A stretch of 64,000 nt of DNA from Gracilariopsis chorda (GCA_003194525.1 NBIV01000131.1:62001-126000), one strand, 5' to 3'. Counted from the first letter of the stretch, positions 20,105 to 31,190 are shown. The notes: generated by a model not told the origin, from the letters alone. Numbers and translations are program-made.

Positions 20105-21532
20105 GAGGAGAAGAAGGTTAAAAAGCATTGAAATAAATGAGGGTGGTATCGCGCTACAGTATAAAGAAGAAGTTTTAAAAGCTTGCGGATCGCGTCTTGT
20201 GTGCTTGCAGATATGATATTGATGGCGAGGTTGCATGCGATTCGGGACATGTCATACGGTTGGTAAAGTTACATAAAGTGGGAACAAATAAGCTTGTCGC
20301 CAGTGCATTTGAGTGGTGACGATGTTGATGACAACACAGCAAAAGGGCACGGCAGGCTACTTGTGCACCTACGCTGGTAGCCTTGGAACGCGTTTCAGGG
20401 CTATCCGCACAACGGTTGAAGTTGCAAGTGTCGGATTATGTTCGGAGTGGGCGGCAGGTATCCGAGATAATAATAGCGGAAAGGCGTTACCAAAGAGGCC
20501 AACGTAGTGCAGCAACAGTGGATGAGCACACAAATCGGCTCAATTCAGGCACAGCCAATGGCGAAACAGATCAACGCGTGCGGCACAGACGCAATCGCTG
20601 TCACGCGAGCAAACAGGCGCACATGTTTGGCGGCGGCGATTAATTACGTCACAGCGGCGCGCGCGCATCGCCCAATGCGATCGAACGTCGTGAGAGCGAC
20701 ACGTAATGGACGTGCTCATTGTCGAGCGCAGGCCACGCTTCGACGTACGTTGTTTCGACTGCCGCTAGCGGTGGGGGTTCATCCCCAACTCAACCTTCCT
20801 CCAGTTTCAAGTCTCATCTGGCTGCGTTAGGCAAGCACGATGAACAGTAACCTGATCACTTGAATTTTTCTCAGCTTGTGTGAATAACGGCGCGGACGAG
20901 CGCTGCTGTAGGAAGATGCCGTGCTTGTTTAGGGCTGCGGATGTTTGGTCACGCCGCGAGCAGTTTTGCTTTCGTCCCTGTGTGGCGGCTATGTGCCTTC
21001 GCTACCGTCGTACCGAAGATACGGTGTCGGCCATTATTATATATATATATAACGCTTTGTCCCTGCATGTAGACTACGCACAATGGACTACAGTTCCATA
21101 TCCTGCTACTTTCAGCGTCGCACAGTTTGTGTGTCAAGTGTTTATTGCTTTTGCATTGCAAGCAGTTTGTCTTGTACGTGCTCTTTTTCTGTGAGTTTGT
21201 CTTACAGGCTCTAAGCTGTGGTGAGCGGCAAGCAAAAGTGTGAACAAACAAGTAAAAATCTTATTCCCCTGTGGGTTTACGAAATGAGTGGTTGTGTATT
21301 TCGAGGGCTGGCGATACCTATTGATCTTGTCTAAGAGTGTTATTCACAGCGTGTTTCTACGGACACGCGCCGAAAGGCATGAGGGCGGGGGGGGTCACGG
21401 ATCAAAAGGCAAACCGGGTAAGGGGGGGTGGAACGAAGGGTGGTTTCAGCTGTCGTCGCGTCACTATGTACACGTTATCACACACAACACCACAAACGAC
21501 AGCAAAGACTGAGACCGAGTTACCAACGTTCT
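20103..21532. other. Intergenic, no gene recognised
   Basis: Contains an (AT)n run at 21037-21051 and a G-rich stretch near 21385-21430. Open frames here lack recognisable domains and good starts. Confidence 0.5.
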
Positions 21533-22678
21533 CTAACACGATCCGTCATCAAACATGGTACTGACAGATATCGTTTTCCAAGCTTCGCTACCATCCTCGG
21601 CCTTGACGCGGCATCCGACCGAGAAGTGCGTATCGGTGTAGTCAAACTTGAGGCGATCAAACTTGCCATTGCGGTACTCAGAATCCTCCATGTCATACGG
21701 AGCTTCGTTATCGTATTCGTATTTCCAGCCGTTGTGGAAGAACTGCACAGTGTCCACCTCGCCAGAACCCTCAACTTCGCAAGTGATAGCCGGACTAATT
21801 CCCTTGAGACAGACATGAGCTTCACTAATACCCTCACTGTAGTCATCACTCCAGTACACCACATTGGAAGGATCATTAGCGTCGCGGATAGCAATGGCTC
21901 GCACGATAACGGACGGCGTCTTACGTTCGTGAGGCTTGAGTCCGGATTGGTAGATCGGAGACGGTGTCCTTCCGTCAAACTGGGCGGGCACTTGCTGTCT
22001 GAGTTTGATGGGACCTCCGCGCTTGCACTTCTTGAAGGTACAAACTCCGATGTTGTTGGAAGTGGTTTCACACTTGCCGTCCTCACCGGTTTCCGAGTTG
22101 GATGAGTCGAAAGTGGGCGTGTAGCTGGAAGTAAGAGGTTGTCCACCACGGATTTCAATGTAGGTGCAGTCGAAGAAGTCTTCAAACAAAGCACCGTACC
22201 AGGCCCAGCCAAGCACATAAACACCGTCCGGAGCGTGGGTAGGAGCGTTGACCACCTGATTTAAATAGTGACCCGAACGATCGAAATAGCAATCTCGACG
22301 CTCGTTGGCGTAGGTGCAGGGGGTCTTGTTACCATCACCGCACAAGTAGTGGAAGGCACCGTCATCATGTTTGTCCCAAGAGTACATGTCGTCCACGGAG
22401 ACGAGTGAGAAGCGGGCGAAGCCGTACTTGTGGTTGTTGCGGTTGATGCGGAGGGAGAAGGGCTGGCCTCTGCCGACGATGATGCCGGGGTTGTCCGGGT
22501 TGACGTCGGATCGGAAGTAGGAGGAGGGGCAGAACTGTTTGCAGCTCCTCTTGGTTGTACACTTGGAGTACTTGGAGACTGGGAACGGGAAGGCGATGGT
22601 TTGATGGGCTGCGGAGGGGGAGAGGTGCAGCGCACACAGCAGGAGCAGCGAGGCGGCGAAGAGGTGGTTGAACGCCAT
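21533..22678 (-). CDS. Secreted LPMO-like protein with N-terminal histidine
   Basis: 381 aa. A signal peptide (1-24, ending SPSAA) is predicted to be cut just before His25, leaving histidine as the mature N-terminus. This is the hallmark of copper lytic polysaccharide monooxygenases. Residues 74-92 (FSLRINRNNHKYGFARFSL) place a second His (H83) where the histidine brace needs it. Residues 151-177 (DGVYVLGWAWYG then FFDCTYIEIRGG) resemble the LPMO core strand with its axial aromatic before a Cys-x-x-[IV] segment. About 14 cysteines suggest disulfides. A second half (about 200-381) looks like another beta domain, possibly carbohydrate-binding. If correct, it oxidises wall polysaccharide outside the cell. 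It could instead be a copper-binding LPMO-like protein without oxidase activity. No close family is named. Confidence 0.6.
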   Translation of the reverse strand: MAFNHLFAASLLLLCALHLSPSAAHQTIAFPFPVSKYSKCTTKRSCKQFCPSSYFRSDVNPDNPGIIVGRGQPFSLRINRNNHKYGFARFSLVSVDDMYSWDKHDDGAFHYLCGDGNKTPCTYANERRDCYFDRSGHYLNQVVNAPTHAPDGVYVLGWAWYGALFEDFFDCTYIEIRGGQPLTSSYTPTFDSSNSETGEDGKCETTSNNIGVCTFKKCKRGGPIKLRQQVPAQFDGRTPSPIYQSGLKPHERKTPSVIVRAIAIRDANDPSNVVYWSDDYSEGISEAHVCLKGISPAITCEVEGSGEVDTVQFFHNGWKYEYDNEAPYDMEDSEYRNGKFDRLKFDYTDTHFSVGCRVKAEDGSEAWKTISVSTMFDDGSC

Positions 22679-22682
22679 TGCG

Positions 22683-22810
22683 GATGTGGGGGCGGGGGGG
22701 AAGGTGCGGCAGAGTTATGGGGGCGTGGAGAAAAGCCGGGGATGCGGGGATGGGGGGATGGGGGCGGTAGGAGAGCTGGATACGTGAGACGGACGGCGGG
22801 TTTTATATAA
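22683..22810 (-). promoter_or_regulatory. C-rich leader and TATA box of the LPMO-like gene
   Basis: On the minus strand a TTATATAAAA box (22801-22810) lies about 125 bp before the ATG. Between them is a strongly C-rich leader (G runs on the plus strand at 22686-22701 and 22740-22766). Similar C-rich leaders precede 53875 and 59549. Confidence 0.55.
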
Positions 22811-22829
22811 GACAGACGGAGGGCAGATT

Positions 22830-24110
22830 GGGCGGGTGGGAGACGGAATGTGACGGAGTGGGACGGCGAAGCGACGAGCTTAGGCGAGGTGTAACGCCGT
22901 TTGGCGATGCGCTCGCGCGCGGCGCATCGGAGCGGCGTGACGACAGCGCAATGTGGCAGCAACCGGAGCGGAGTACGTGTTGCACGCGCCTGCACTCGCT
23001 TGGCGGCGCGCCAACCAAACTCGAAAAGCTACACGCCTCCGCGCTGTATGTTGTGAAACACGCACACGTTGCACTGCCCGCTAATTTTACTGCGCCCGCT
23101 CCGCCCTCGTCCATCTTCGTCTCGCTTCGCCACGCTTCGCCACGCTTCGCCGGCCATCGCAACCCGCTCGCAACCTCCGCCACGCTAAACGTTCCCCCCC
23201 CTCAAAACGTGTCCTCGTCATCCCGGCCCCCCCAAACAAAAACACCTCTTCAAACTGTCATTTGTTGTAAGCCTAAATTACCACCCAGATACTGTACTGC
23301 AACTCAAACCGTCATTCAGATCCATTTCATTGCCGTCTGCTTTTCGCGCTCATACACGTTGTCCCCCCGCCCTTCCAGTCCTCTACAACCCTCCGTTTTT
23401 TTAATGCTGTTTGGGAATGCTGTATATCTGGTGCGCCAGCCATCGCAGACTAGCAACTGCACGCCTCACCTCATCCCCAACAGTTCACCTTGCGTAAACT
23501 TCCCCCCCCCCCCCATCCAATTGCAGCCGCCTTAACCTTACTCGGTCACAACACACTCACTTCGCTAATCGTCCGTAATTCTAACGTCAGCTCCCGCAAT
23601 GCCACCTCCTTATGTCATTGTCCATCAGCTTCACCGTTAGCTTCATCCCATCGTACACCTGTCCGCCGCGCCCCCGACAATCTAACACGTTACTCACGCA
23701 TCTCAGCCAACTCATCGCACAGCTCCACTTCCCGTATCTACTAACTTCCTCCCACTCAGCACTCGTCGCGTGCTCATGCCTGTCACCGCATCCAACCCAA
23801 TTCACTCAGCCACCGTCAACGTGCTCTTCCATAAAACCATACACATCGTCCTACGCTTCCTTTCCACGTTGCCCATCTGTGCTCAACCTCCACCCAAAAC
23901 CTTTACCCAACCTCCTACACCTCACCGCACCCATTTGTGGATGTATTGCCCTGCCCCGCGTATCATACGCACATCCACACAGCTTATCACGCACGGACTC
24001 CTCTTTCCGCCTCCGCGCGACCAAACTTCACGTTTCTTCGCATGCACACAGAACCGCTCAATCTGCTTCCTGAGGGAGAACGCTAAAAGCGTATCCTGTA
24101 TACTCCCCCC

Positions 24111-24146
<36 letters not shown>

Positions 24147-25554
24147 CCGCTGTATATGTTACAACCACAACACTACAATCAATCAAACACGGAAACCCTG
24201 ATTAAGTTAGCTACAGTCGCACATTGCATACCGCCAAGTTATCATACGCTTTCAAACTCTCGTTCACGTTTTTCCCACCTCCATAGCTTGGTTACAGTTC
24301 CATAACTTCTTCACATGCACCATGTGAGCACATTCTTCTCCCAGTCCAACACACAACCCATCCACCTCCTTTGCTCATCACGCACTCTCATCTATAAACA
24401 CTTTGCATTTATACTTCTCGCTCTGCTGCCATCCGTGTACATTTTGAGAAGAGCATCCAAAACAAGTTGTCATTGGTGTTTGGTGCTTCAAACCCCCCTC
24501 CCGCAACCAGTGCACCCTTCAATGCCGACCGCAGCTTCCTTTGACAATTCATTAAACTCGTAAACGGATATCAAAACCCCCGACAGCTTCTCTCTTTGCG
24601 CAGTATGAACCACTTCTGTCTGTTTTCTCCCAAAAAAAAGCCTCCAGAGACTTAACAAAACGCTTCTATTCAAGTCGTAGATCTATGTCTGCTGTCCTTA
24701 AAAGAACTGCTCTTTTGTCGCTCTTCCAACAAGCCAAGTATATTGCAGAAACGATTTTTTTGCACTATATCGCGTTCCCATGCTGTACGGATCGACAAGC
24801 AAAACCGGCCTTACAATATGACAAACAGCTATACGAACCATCACAACGTCTCTTTCAGATTTTGAGTCGCATTTCAATCTCCTTTGCCCATTTATTGGTA
24901 CAACTTTGTTCACTGCTTCCGGGAGTGTTTCAATAATCGCTTACACAATGCAAACCCCACCCAAAAGCTCGTTTGTAACACTGAAACTGGAGAGGCGGCA
25001 CGATGGAAGGTCTGGCTGGTTCCGAGGAGAGAACGCCAGACTTAATCTCCTTTAATAGAGTCTCATGGCTACGATCGATACATCTAGAAGGTCCTGACAC
25101 TACACTACGTGACAAACACGTCGGAGACAGTGCTTGTAGTCTGTCTTCGACTGAGCTCGGTGGCCTTACAGGTACGTCTGTGTTACATCGCTTCAACGTT
25201 GTTTGCAAGATTCCAATTGTTTTTTGTTATTCTGTTTGTACTCGGCAGCATCAGAGCGAGCGCAACCTAGCCTAGAGACTCAACGTTTTCTGCGGCTGGC
25301 ATAACAGAATTTTGATCTTGTTTTAATGGTTGATCTAAAGATGGATTCTCATTCCAACACATCGAGTTGATGCATACGCCGTCACCTTTCTAACGATGGT
25401 TTTCCTCATACAGATTACATGAAGCTATTACTTGTGCGTCATGCAAGACATTCGACTTAATTCGCATGTTAACAGTAAAAGCCAGTCTTTGTCTCTCTAC
25501 CATGCTTTTTGTTTCATTGTGTTTGTGACTATTCGAGACATTCAATAAGTGAGT
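22830..25554. other. Pyrimidine-rich intergenic region with poly(C) runs
   Basis: Long C/T-rich stretch on the plus strand from about 23080 to 24560, with several C homopolymers and a short tandem GCTTCGCCAC (near 23126-23150). Frames are open by composition only, with no domain or convincing start. No RNA gene is recognised. Confidence 0.5.
24112..24142 (+). repeat. Poly(C) run, 31 nt
   Basis: Uninterrupted C homopolymer after CTCCCCCCT. It could form i-motif or G-quadruplex structures on the two strands. Length may be affected by sequencing. Confidence 0.9.
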
Positions 25555-25586
25555 GTTCACATCGTCGTATAAACGACGATGTGAAC
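25555..25586. repeat. Perfect 14-bp-arm hairpin
   Basis: GTTCACATCGTCGT / ATAA / ACGACGATGTGAAC. It lies in a region with no confirmed gene. Confidence 0.85.
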
Positions 25587-27792
25587 AAGAGTCAAGATTA
25601 AGATCTAGTTTGTTGTCGTAAAGCCTTTTAATGTCTACAAAATATGTCGGAGATAGCAACCGACGAGCAATATGCAGTCTTCGTTGCTGAGAGAAGAAGG
25701 CCTTTGCCACAATTCCTGTAATGTCGACGTCGTCATTCGTAAGCTTTCTGCACTGGAAGCAACGGGAGAACTGTTGGTCAGTCGCACGTTTGCGGTCGCT
25801 TCGCGCTTCGTGGAAGGGCAATGCACACGATTGGGCACCAAGGAAAGTCCCGCGCTGATGGCGGATGCCCCCAGACCTCCAGTGGAGAGTCTGGAATTCT
25901 TTATTATGTATTGTTTCGTCCTTGCCACCTACGACTCGTGGGTGGAAGGTAGTCCCAAAATGTACTCTGACAGTTTAGGTCGCAATGTGCTTAATTCTGC
26001 ACTTGCGTGGCTGGCAGTGCTCCTTCTTCGGGAGGCCACTGCTGGTCAGGATCACCTTGCTGCTAAGGTCTATCAACAAGAACCTAGAGCATCATCTGTA
26101 GAAGCAAGAAAACTACATCTAATCTCTTTACACCCAGCTTCTCCTACAACTCTTTTCCAGCATCCAGTATACGTTTTACCCCTATCTTGAATATCGCACG
26201 ATCGCTAAAATTACCAGAAGTAAGCAATTCGTACAATTATACAATGTTTTCCGTTCCATTCCCTATTCCAATTTCACATCTAGCACGTGCAGCATAGAAC
26301 TTGTGCAAATATTATTTAGTCAACGGAATGGATTCCACATTCCCAAAGGCAACACCATCGACGCTTCTATTGCAAACACTTGATTTTGAACCTACAAACC
26401 GCTCACTCTTTTCCAACCAGTTTGAAACTAATAGTCTGGTAGTTCACTTCATTTTAAAACCCATCATCGACCAGTTTGGTTAATCTGATGTTTCGTGCTT
26501 TCTGTATGTTTAATCGTCGGCACGAAATGTCTCTGTTCAGTAGCCAGGTGGTGGAATCCGCAGTGGGGCTCCAGAACGTGCAGCGATTCTTGATCGCGAA
26601 CAAAGCCAAAGCTCTGCACAAAGAGTCAGCGGTGTTAGATATCTACACCGCACAAGGACTTAAAGCGACACGCGAATTATAACCCGTTAAACGGAAACTG
26701 CAATCAACATTATATTCAATCTTTCTTCTGTTTTATTGGTCGACGGAGTTGGGACTGTAGCTGTCTTTCGTGGTAGACCATATCATCATAAATTAATGTA
26801 CGCGAGTATTTAGTATGTCGAGTATTTGGCATAAATTCTGCTACGATTAAGAGTAAAACAGAAAATTTCATGACTTCCATTTATAATAAATAATATTTAT
26901 AATACAAAGGACTGTTTTGGCCTCAACAAAACGCCTAATATTCACAAATAGGCGTGTACTTGACGATTTACGGAAGATTTTCATTAGAAACAGGGAGTTG
27001 TTCTTGGGCTGTCATCTCCGAGTCAATCGTTGCCACGGGAATGGTTTTTGTAAACATTACTGTACTTTTGGTACTTTTGGATATCTCAAGCGCAATTAAT
27101 TAAATACTCAGAGCAGGTTTATTGCTGTAGATATCGTTTTCATTTAGCGTTATCCCTTATGAGATAATGGAAACGCTTCTATTAACGATCAATGACGTGT
27201 TTGAGAAATAAAAATGGCAACCATTTTATTAACAGGAATCTTTATTAACTCCATAGAGCTTGTGGGAAGAGAAGGCGGGAGAGAGTCTCGTAATCAATCT
27301 GAAGAGCGAGTCGCGAGCCTGCCCAGGGAGCAGAATGTGTTGTCAAGCGCCAGGGGTATGTGCTTTTCTCTTCGCCATGCCGAGTGTGTCAAAGGCCCGG
27401 GCGAGAGAGCTTTGACATGTCGCGCATCCCACGAATGGGGATAAGTCTTGCGGTCGAGGCGAGAGTTGGCGCCCGCCTTGGCACGTATCACTACCATCAA
27501 ACTCTTGCGCGGTGCTGTAGGCCTCAAAATAAGCAATCTCGCAGCTTGTGGTGGCGCGTCGCCGGTACCAAAAGGTACCCTTGCTATCAAACATTCACCC
27601 ACTGCTTCTGCGTTTCCGCCCTCAAGTTCACAGGGCGTTTGGAGAAGTATGGCACGGAGCTCAACCGTCCGTCACCGGCGCATTCTCGGTGCCCCGTGCA
27701 CAGCCTAGCAACTCTCTTCGAGAACGTCATCACTCGTTCCTCCAGACTCGCAAGCCACACGTCTTCGCTCCGTATCGACCTTCACGCCCGCC
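25587..27792. other. Intergenic, small unconfirmed frames
   Basis: A 172-codon plus frame at 25672-26190 and an overlapping minus frame have no recognisable domain and could be transposon debris. 26690-27200 is AT-rich. 27430-27600 is open on both strands with low-complexity Ala/Arg/Pro composition. I support no gene here. Confidence 0.4.
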
Positions 27793-28371
27793 ATGCAGCA
27801 ACCGGAACAAAGTCGCTCATACTACGTGAAGCTCGGTACTCCACTAAATTCCAAACCGCTCGTCCCCGCGCATCTTATAAGCGACTATGACGCCGAACAA
27901 GGAAACGACCAGCAAGACAATCGTTCCACTTCCTCATCCGCTCGTCTGGAACGTCGCAACTCCCGCAACGCCAGACGCGCCGTAAGAGCGTTTGCAAAGG
28001 CCACATCGTCGCATCGACCCGCCGACTTCTCCAGTTCGCAGACAACCGCGCAATGGGTTAATGATCATGCCCAAGACGACTCCTCCACCCCTCTGAACTG
28101 GACGCTACATTCATCTCAACATGAAAGCCACTCTGAAGTACGTCGCTCGGGCAGTGTGCGCCGCGTCGCTCGTCGACTCACTAGCTTCCGTTCCGCCGCC
28201 AGCACGCCGCGTACATCGGAGCCAAAACGCCAACAACGTCAACGTGCCGCCCGCGCTGGAAAGCGTGTGCTAGCACTTGTAGCAGATGGACTTGTTCGGT
28301 GTGGAGAGGCGTGGACTGTTTGGGGAATGGCTGTAGCTCCCACTCCGCGAACCCCGAAGTACACAGCATGA
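27793..28371 (+). CDS. Small basic hypothetical protein
   Basis: 192 aa from an ATG with a good context (CGCCATGC). Rich in Arg, Ser and Gln, with basic clusters (RLERRNSRNARRAVRAF; KRQQRQRAARAGKR). Near the C-terminus there is a short non-charged stretch. No known domain. GC and codon use look like neighbouring host genes. It ends about 410 bp before the WWE-UDG-ART gene on the same strand. It may be a nuclear or nucleic-acid-binding protein, or a chance frame. Confidence 0.4.
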   Translation: MQQPEQSRSYYVKLGTPLNSKPLVPAHLISDYDAEQGNDQQDNRSTSSSARLERRNSRNARRAVRAFAKATSSHRPADFSSSQTTAQWVNDHAQDDSSTPLNWTLHSSQHESHSEVRRSGSVRRVARRLTSFRSAASTPRTSEPKRQQRQRAARAGKRVLALVADGLVRCGEAWTVWGMAVAPTPRTPKYTA

Positions 28372-28785
28372 GCCCCTTCTCACCGGTTCTTCTGTAGATA
28401 GCTGTAGCTTTTTTTGGACTGTTTGACTGCGCACGTCTTCTTCGTCGTCATGTTCGTCACCATTAGCGTACCTCTACAGCACTATACCCTTAGTAAGCCC
28501 TAAACTGGTAGCATTTGCAATACTTGCCTTGAGCTTCTTCCTGCATAGGTTGTGGCTTCCGCAGCATTCCATGCTTCCCGGCTTCTCTTCACATCACGTT
28601 CGTGAGCTCTTTTTCATGTCCACATCAGTGCGATACTGATTCCGTTCATCGGCATCCGCTGCGACCTTCAATGCTTTCCATCCCAACTCCAAGCTTTCCA
28701 GAAGCACATGAACTCAGTTGCACCTCTGCGACTCGCATCTCCCTCAATATGCGCAGCCAACTCTCTTCTCACTCAGCCTCTCGCC

Positions 28786-30699
28786 ATGGTCTGGCAGTAC
28801 CTCCTAATCACTTCGGTCGACGGAAAGTCACCTAGATGGCATCCCTATACCCCACAAGCCTCGTCCAAATTGGATTCCCTTTTCGCACATGCTCACGCCA
28901 CACGTTCCAAACGTACAACCTTTCACGTGCAGTCCGGCACCTACCAATATGAAGTCAATATGCTCACGATGACCCAACGCAACATCACCACTGGAAAGCT
29001 CCGCCCTATTCGACGATGCCTTCAATCCGTAATCAGCTCAGATGCGTCTGAACCTAAGAAAAAGAAACCTAAACTCTCATCCTCACTCCAGCTCAGTCAT
29101 CTCTTTGCAGGTCTTCACGGCCACGTTTGGGAACCTGTTCTCCTTCCGCTAATCGAAACCCTCCCAGATGCTGCTGATTACCTTGCACCTTATCGCCATT
29201 CCGCCATCTTACCACTTCGTCAGCTCACATTTCAAGCCCTCAAACCCAATCTCCCTGTTGACTGGAAGGTTATAGTATTCGGTCAGAACCCAGTACATAC
29301 TTCAATTCCCTCATTCTGTCATCTACTTTCGTACGAAACGCCCCATCGTTATGAAGACGTACTCACGACCATTGTGCATCCGCAGTATCCGCGTGTTGAA
29401 TCAGCCACAGGTATAGCGCTCTTCGATGCTCAGCTTGATGACTGGAATCACGCCAAGTTCGGCACTATACTATCCATGCGCAACCTCATCAAATCTGCAG
29501 CCATGACCAAGTATAACACTTCCAACGCCACCAAAGTGGCTCAACTTCGTCATATCCTCGCCCAGAACAAGGTAATCACGCCCTCACAATGGTTTCAAGC
29601 TATCCTCGCCCAAGGTGTCTTACTCTTAAACGCCTCACTCACCATAGGCGGGGGAAAAAAAGCCTCCCAACATACCACCTTCTGGCGCCCTGTAATAAAG
29701 AAGATAGTTGAACACATTCTTCTTCAAAAACAAGCTTTGCCGCCAAGCGATGGTCGCCGAGGTCTTCTGTTCCTGTGGTGGGGTCGTCAAGCACTTGCAA
29801 CTAAGAGAAGGCTATCGACCGTTCTAAGCAGGTACCTTCATCTTCCTGTCAGACACTTGGAATGGTGGAACCCTGCCTCACAGAGAAATGAGTTCTGTTC
29901 AAGTACTCATCTGTCAGATGTCAACCAGCAGCTTAACCAAATGGGGATGCCACAGATAAACTGGCTTCCGGACGAGCAATGGCTCAAAGAAAATAATGAT
30001 TCGATCAGCGTGTTCACAAATTTCGTCACGGATACCAAGAAGCTCCATGCGATGTACCTGGAGAGGTTGCAAACTGGATTAGAGTTGCAGGCAAACAATA
30101 CCCCCATCACTGGCATCAAGGGTCTTGTAGTCCAAGGGCTCGTAGAGGCCGTAGCCCCTTTTGGTGTAGAAGGGGCAGCGGAAAATATACTGGGTATTGT
30201 CCGAGGGAAACATTGCGGAAATCTGTCCGACTCGGAAAAGGGCGCGATATACATGTATACCACTGGATGTTTGTATCACCGACTCAACATGGCACTTAGG
30301 ACGTCAACCAGGGAGGGGTTAGTATGCTTCCTTCAATATCTAAAGCTGTTTCTGCTTGCGCATGACAAGCTGGATGAAACAGATTGGGTAGATTTATACA
30401 GAGGAGCAAATGCTGACTTGAGTGACCAATATGAAGTTGGGAGCATTGTGACGTGGTGGAGTATCTCCAGTTGCTCTTGCAACCCGGAGATTGCGCACTC
30501 TTTTTCTGGACGAAATGGCACGCTGTTTCACGTGAAAGCGAAGAGAGCGACCAGCATAGCGTTGTTAAGCGCATATCAAGGAGAAGAGGAATTTGTTCTT
30601 GCGCCTGGAACGCAACTTAAGGCGTTGAAACGCGAGAAAGGTAAGGGTGTGAATGAGGTGTACTTGGAGGAGGTCATCGCCTCAAGACTTGTTTGCTGA
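28786..30699 (+). CDS. WWE / UDG-like / ADP-ribosyltransferase fusion protein
   Basis: 637 aa from an ATG in strong context (GCCATGG). An in-frame ATG 78 bp upstream has a weaker one. Residues 1-77 form a WWE domain (W3, RWHPY at 17-21, YEV..LTMTQRN, then RPIRR), which binds ADP-ribose units in eukaryotes. A KKKKPK nuclear-type signal follows (91-96). Residues 104-395 align in order with uracil-DNA glycosylase: the water-activating loop as GQNPVH (166-171, normally GQDPYH), QGVLLLNASLT, LLFLWWG, then NPASQR (362-367, normally HPSPLS) and INW. Both catalytic residues are changed (Asp to Asn, His to Asn), so base excision is unlikely. Residues 455-637 form an R-S-E ADP-ribosyltransferase: Arg539 in LYRGA, Ser559-Ile-Ser561, and the E-x-E motif at Glu600/Glu602 before FVLAPG. 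The transferase looks active. I infer a nuclear protein that reads ADP-ribose and nucleic acid and modifies a target by mono-ADP-ribosylation. Confidence 0.8.
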   Translation: MVWQYLLITSVDGKSPRWHPYTPQASSKLDSLFAHAHATRSKRTTFHVQSGTYQYEVNMLTMTQRNITTGKLRPIRRCLQSVISSDASEPKKKKPKLSSSLQLSHLFAGLHGHVWEPVLLPLIETLPDAADYLAPYRHSAILPLRQLTFQALKPNLPVDWKVIVFGQNPVHTSIPSFCHLLSYETPHRYEDVLTTIVHPQYPRVESATGIALFDAQLDDWNHAKFGTILSMRNLIKSAAMTKYNTSNATKVAQLRHILAQNKVITPSQWFQAILAQGVLLLNASLTIGGGKKASQHTTFWRPVIKKIVEHILLQKQALPPSDGRRGLLFLWWGRQALATKRRLSTVLSRYLHLPVRHLEWWNPASQRNEFCSSTHLSDVNQQLNQMGMPQINWLPDEQWLKENNDSISVFTNFVTDTKKLHAMYLERLQTGLELQANNTPITGIKGLVVQGLVEAVAPFGVEGAAENILGIVRGKHCGNLSDSEKGAIYMYTTGCLYHRLNMALRTSTREGLVCFLQYLKLFLLAHDKLDETDWVDLYRGANADLSDQYEVGSIVTWWSISSCSCNPEIAHSFSGRNGTLFHVKAKRATSIALLSAYQGEEEFVLAPGTQLKALKREKGKGVNEVYLEEVIASRLVC

Positions 30700-30702
30700 G
30701 GT

Positions 30703-31029
30703 AGAGCGTTTAACAGACAGCTTGTGAACACTCATGAAAACTGCTGAAGGGTGGACCGGCAATAGCGTAAAACAGAGATACTAGGGTAGAGAGTTAGCAA
30801 TCTAATAATCCAGACTGTGTTTGCTGCACGGTCATAGCTTTATATCTTTCTCTCTGTGTCGTACCCTTGTTGTGATCTCAGCTGGAAAGCGGAGCCAAAA
30901 TACTGTGTGCAACTCCGACTACCCAAACTGAAAAACGGTTTGGTGGCGTACTATACATAAAATTCTCCCGTTGTGCTCACATCATGTAACTTTCTAACGG
31001 GTGCAAGCCGATCTGCAACTTTTCGGTCA
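30703..31029. other. Short intergenic gap
   Basis: 3' flank of the fusion gene, with nothing recognised. Confidence 0.5.
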
Positions 31030-31190
31030 TCAAAAGATATCATCAGTACGGAAATGGCCAGAGAACCTACTGGTTTATCTGGAGAGAGAGGGGTTCTTCT
31101 CAGATTAGCAGCTACCATGGTCTCGGAATTTGGGACACGAGCCCATATTAACACAAACACACAACATTGTAACCCTTCATGATGAAGGTT
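31030..31190 (+). repeat. Non-LTR retrotransposon 3' end, truncated copy
   Basis: Encodes the same C-terminal peptide as the 10074 copy (KWPENLLVYLEREGFF then stop). A matching tail follows (CTACCATGGTCTCGGAATTT, then CACGAGCCCATATT and AACACAAACACAC). It is a 5'-truncated insertion, as is usual for non-LTR elements. Confidence 0.75.

Noticed and set aside
25672..26190. 172-codon plus-strand frame
   Set aside because: No recognisable domain, an overlapping open minus frame, and composition like the surrounding repeats.
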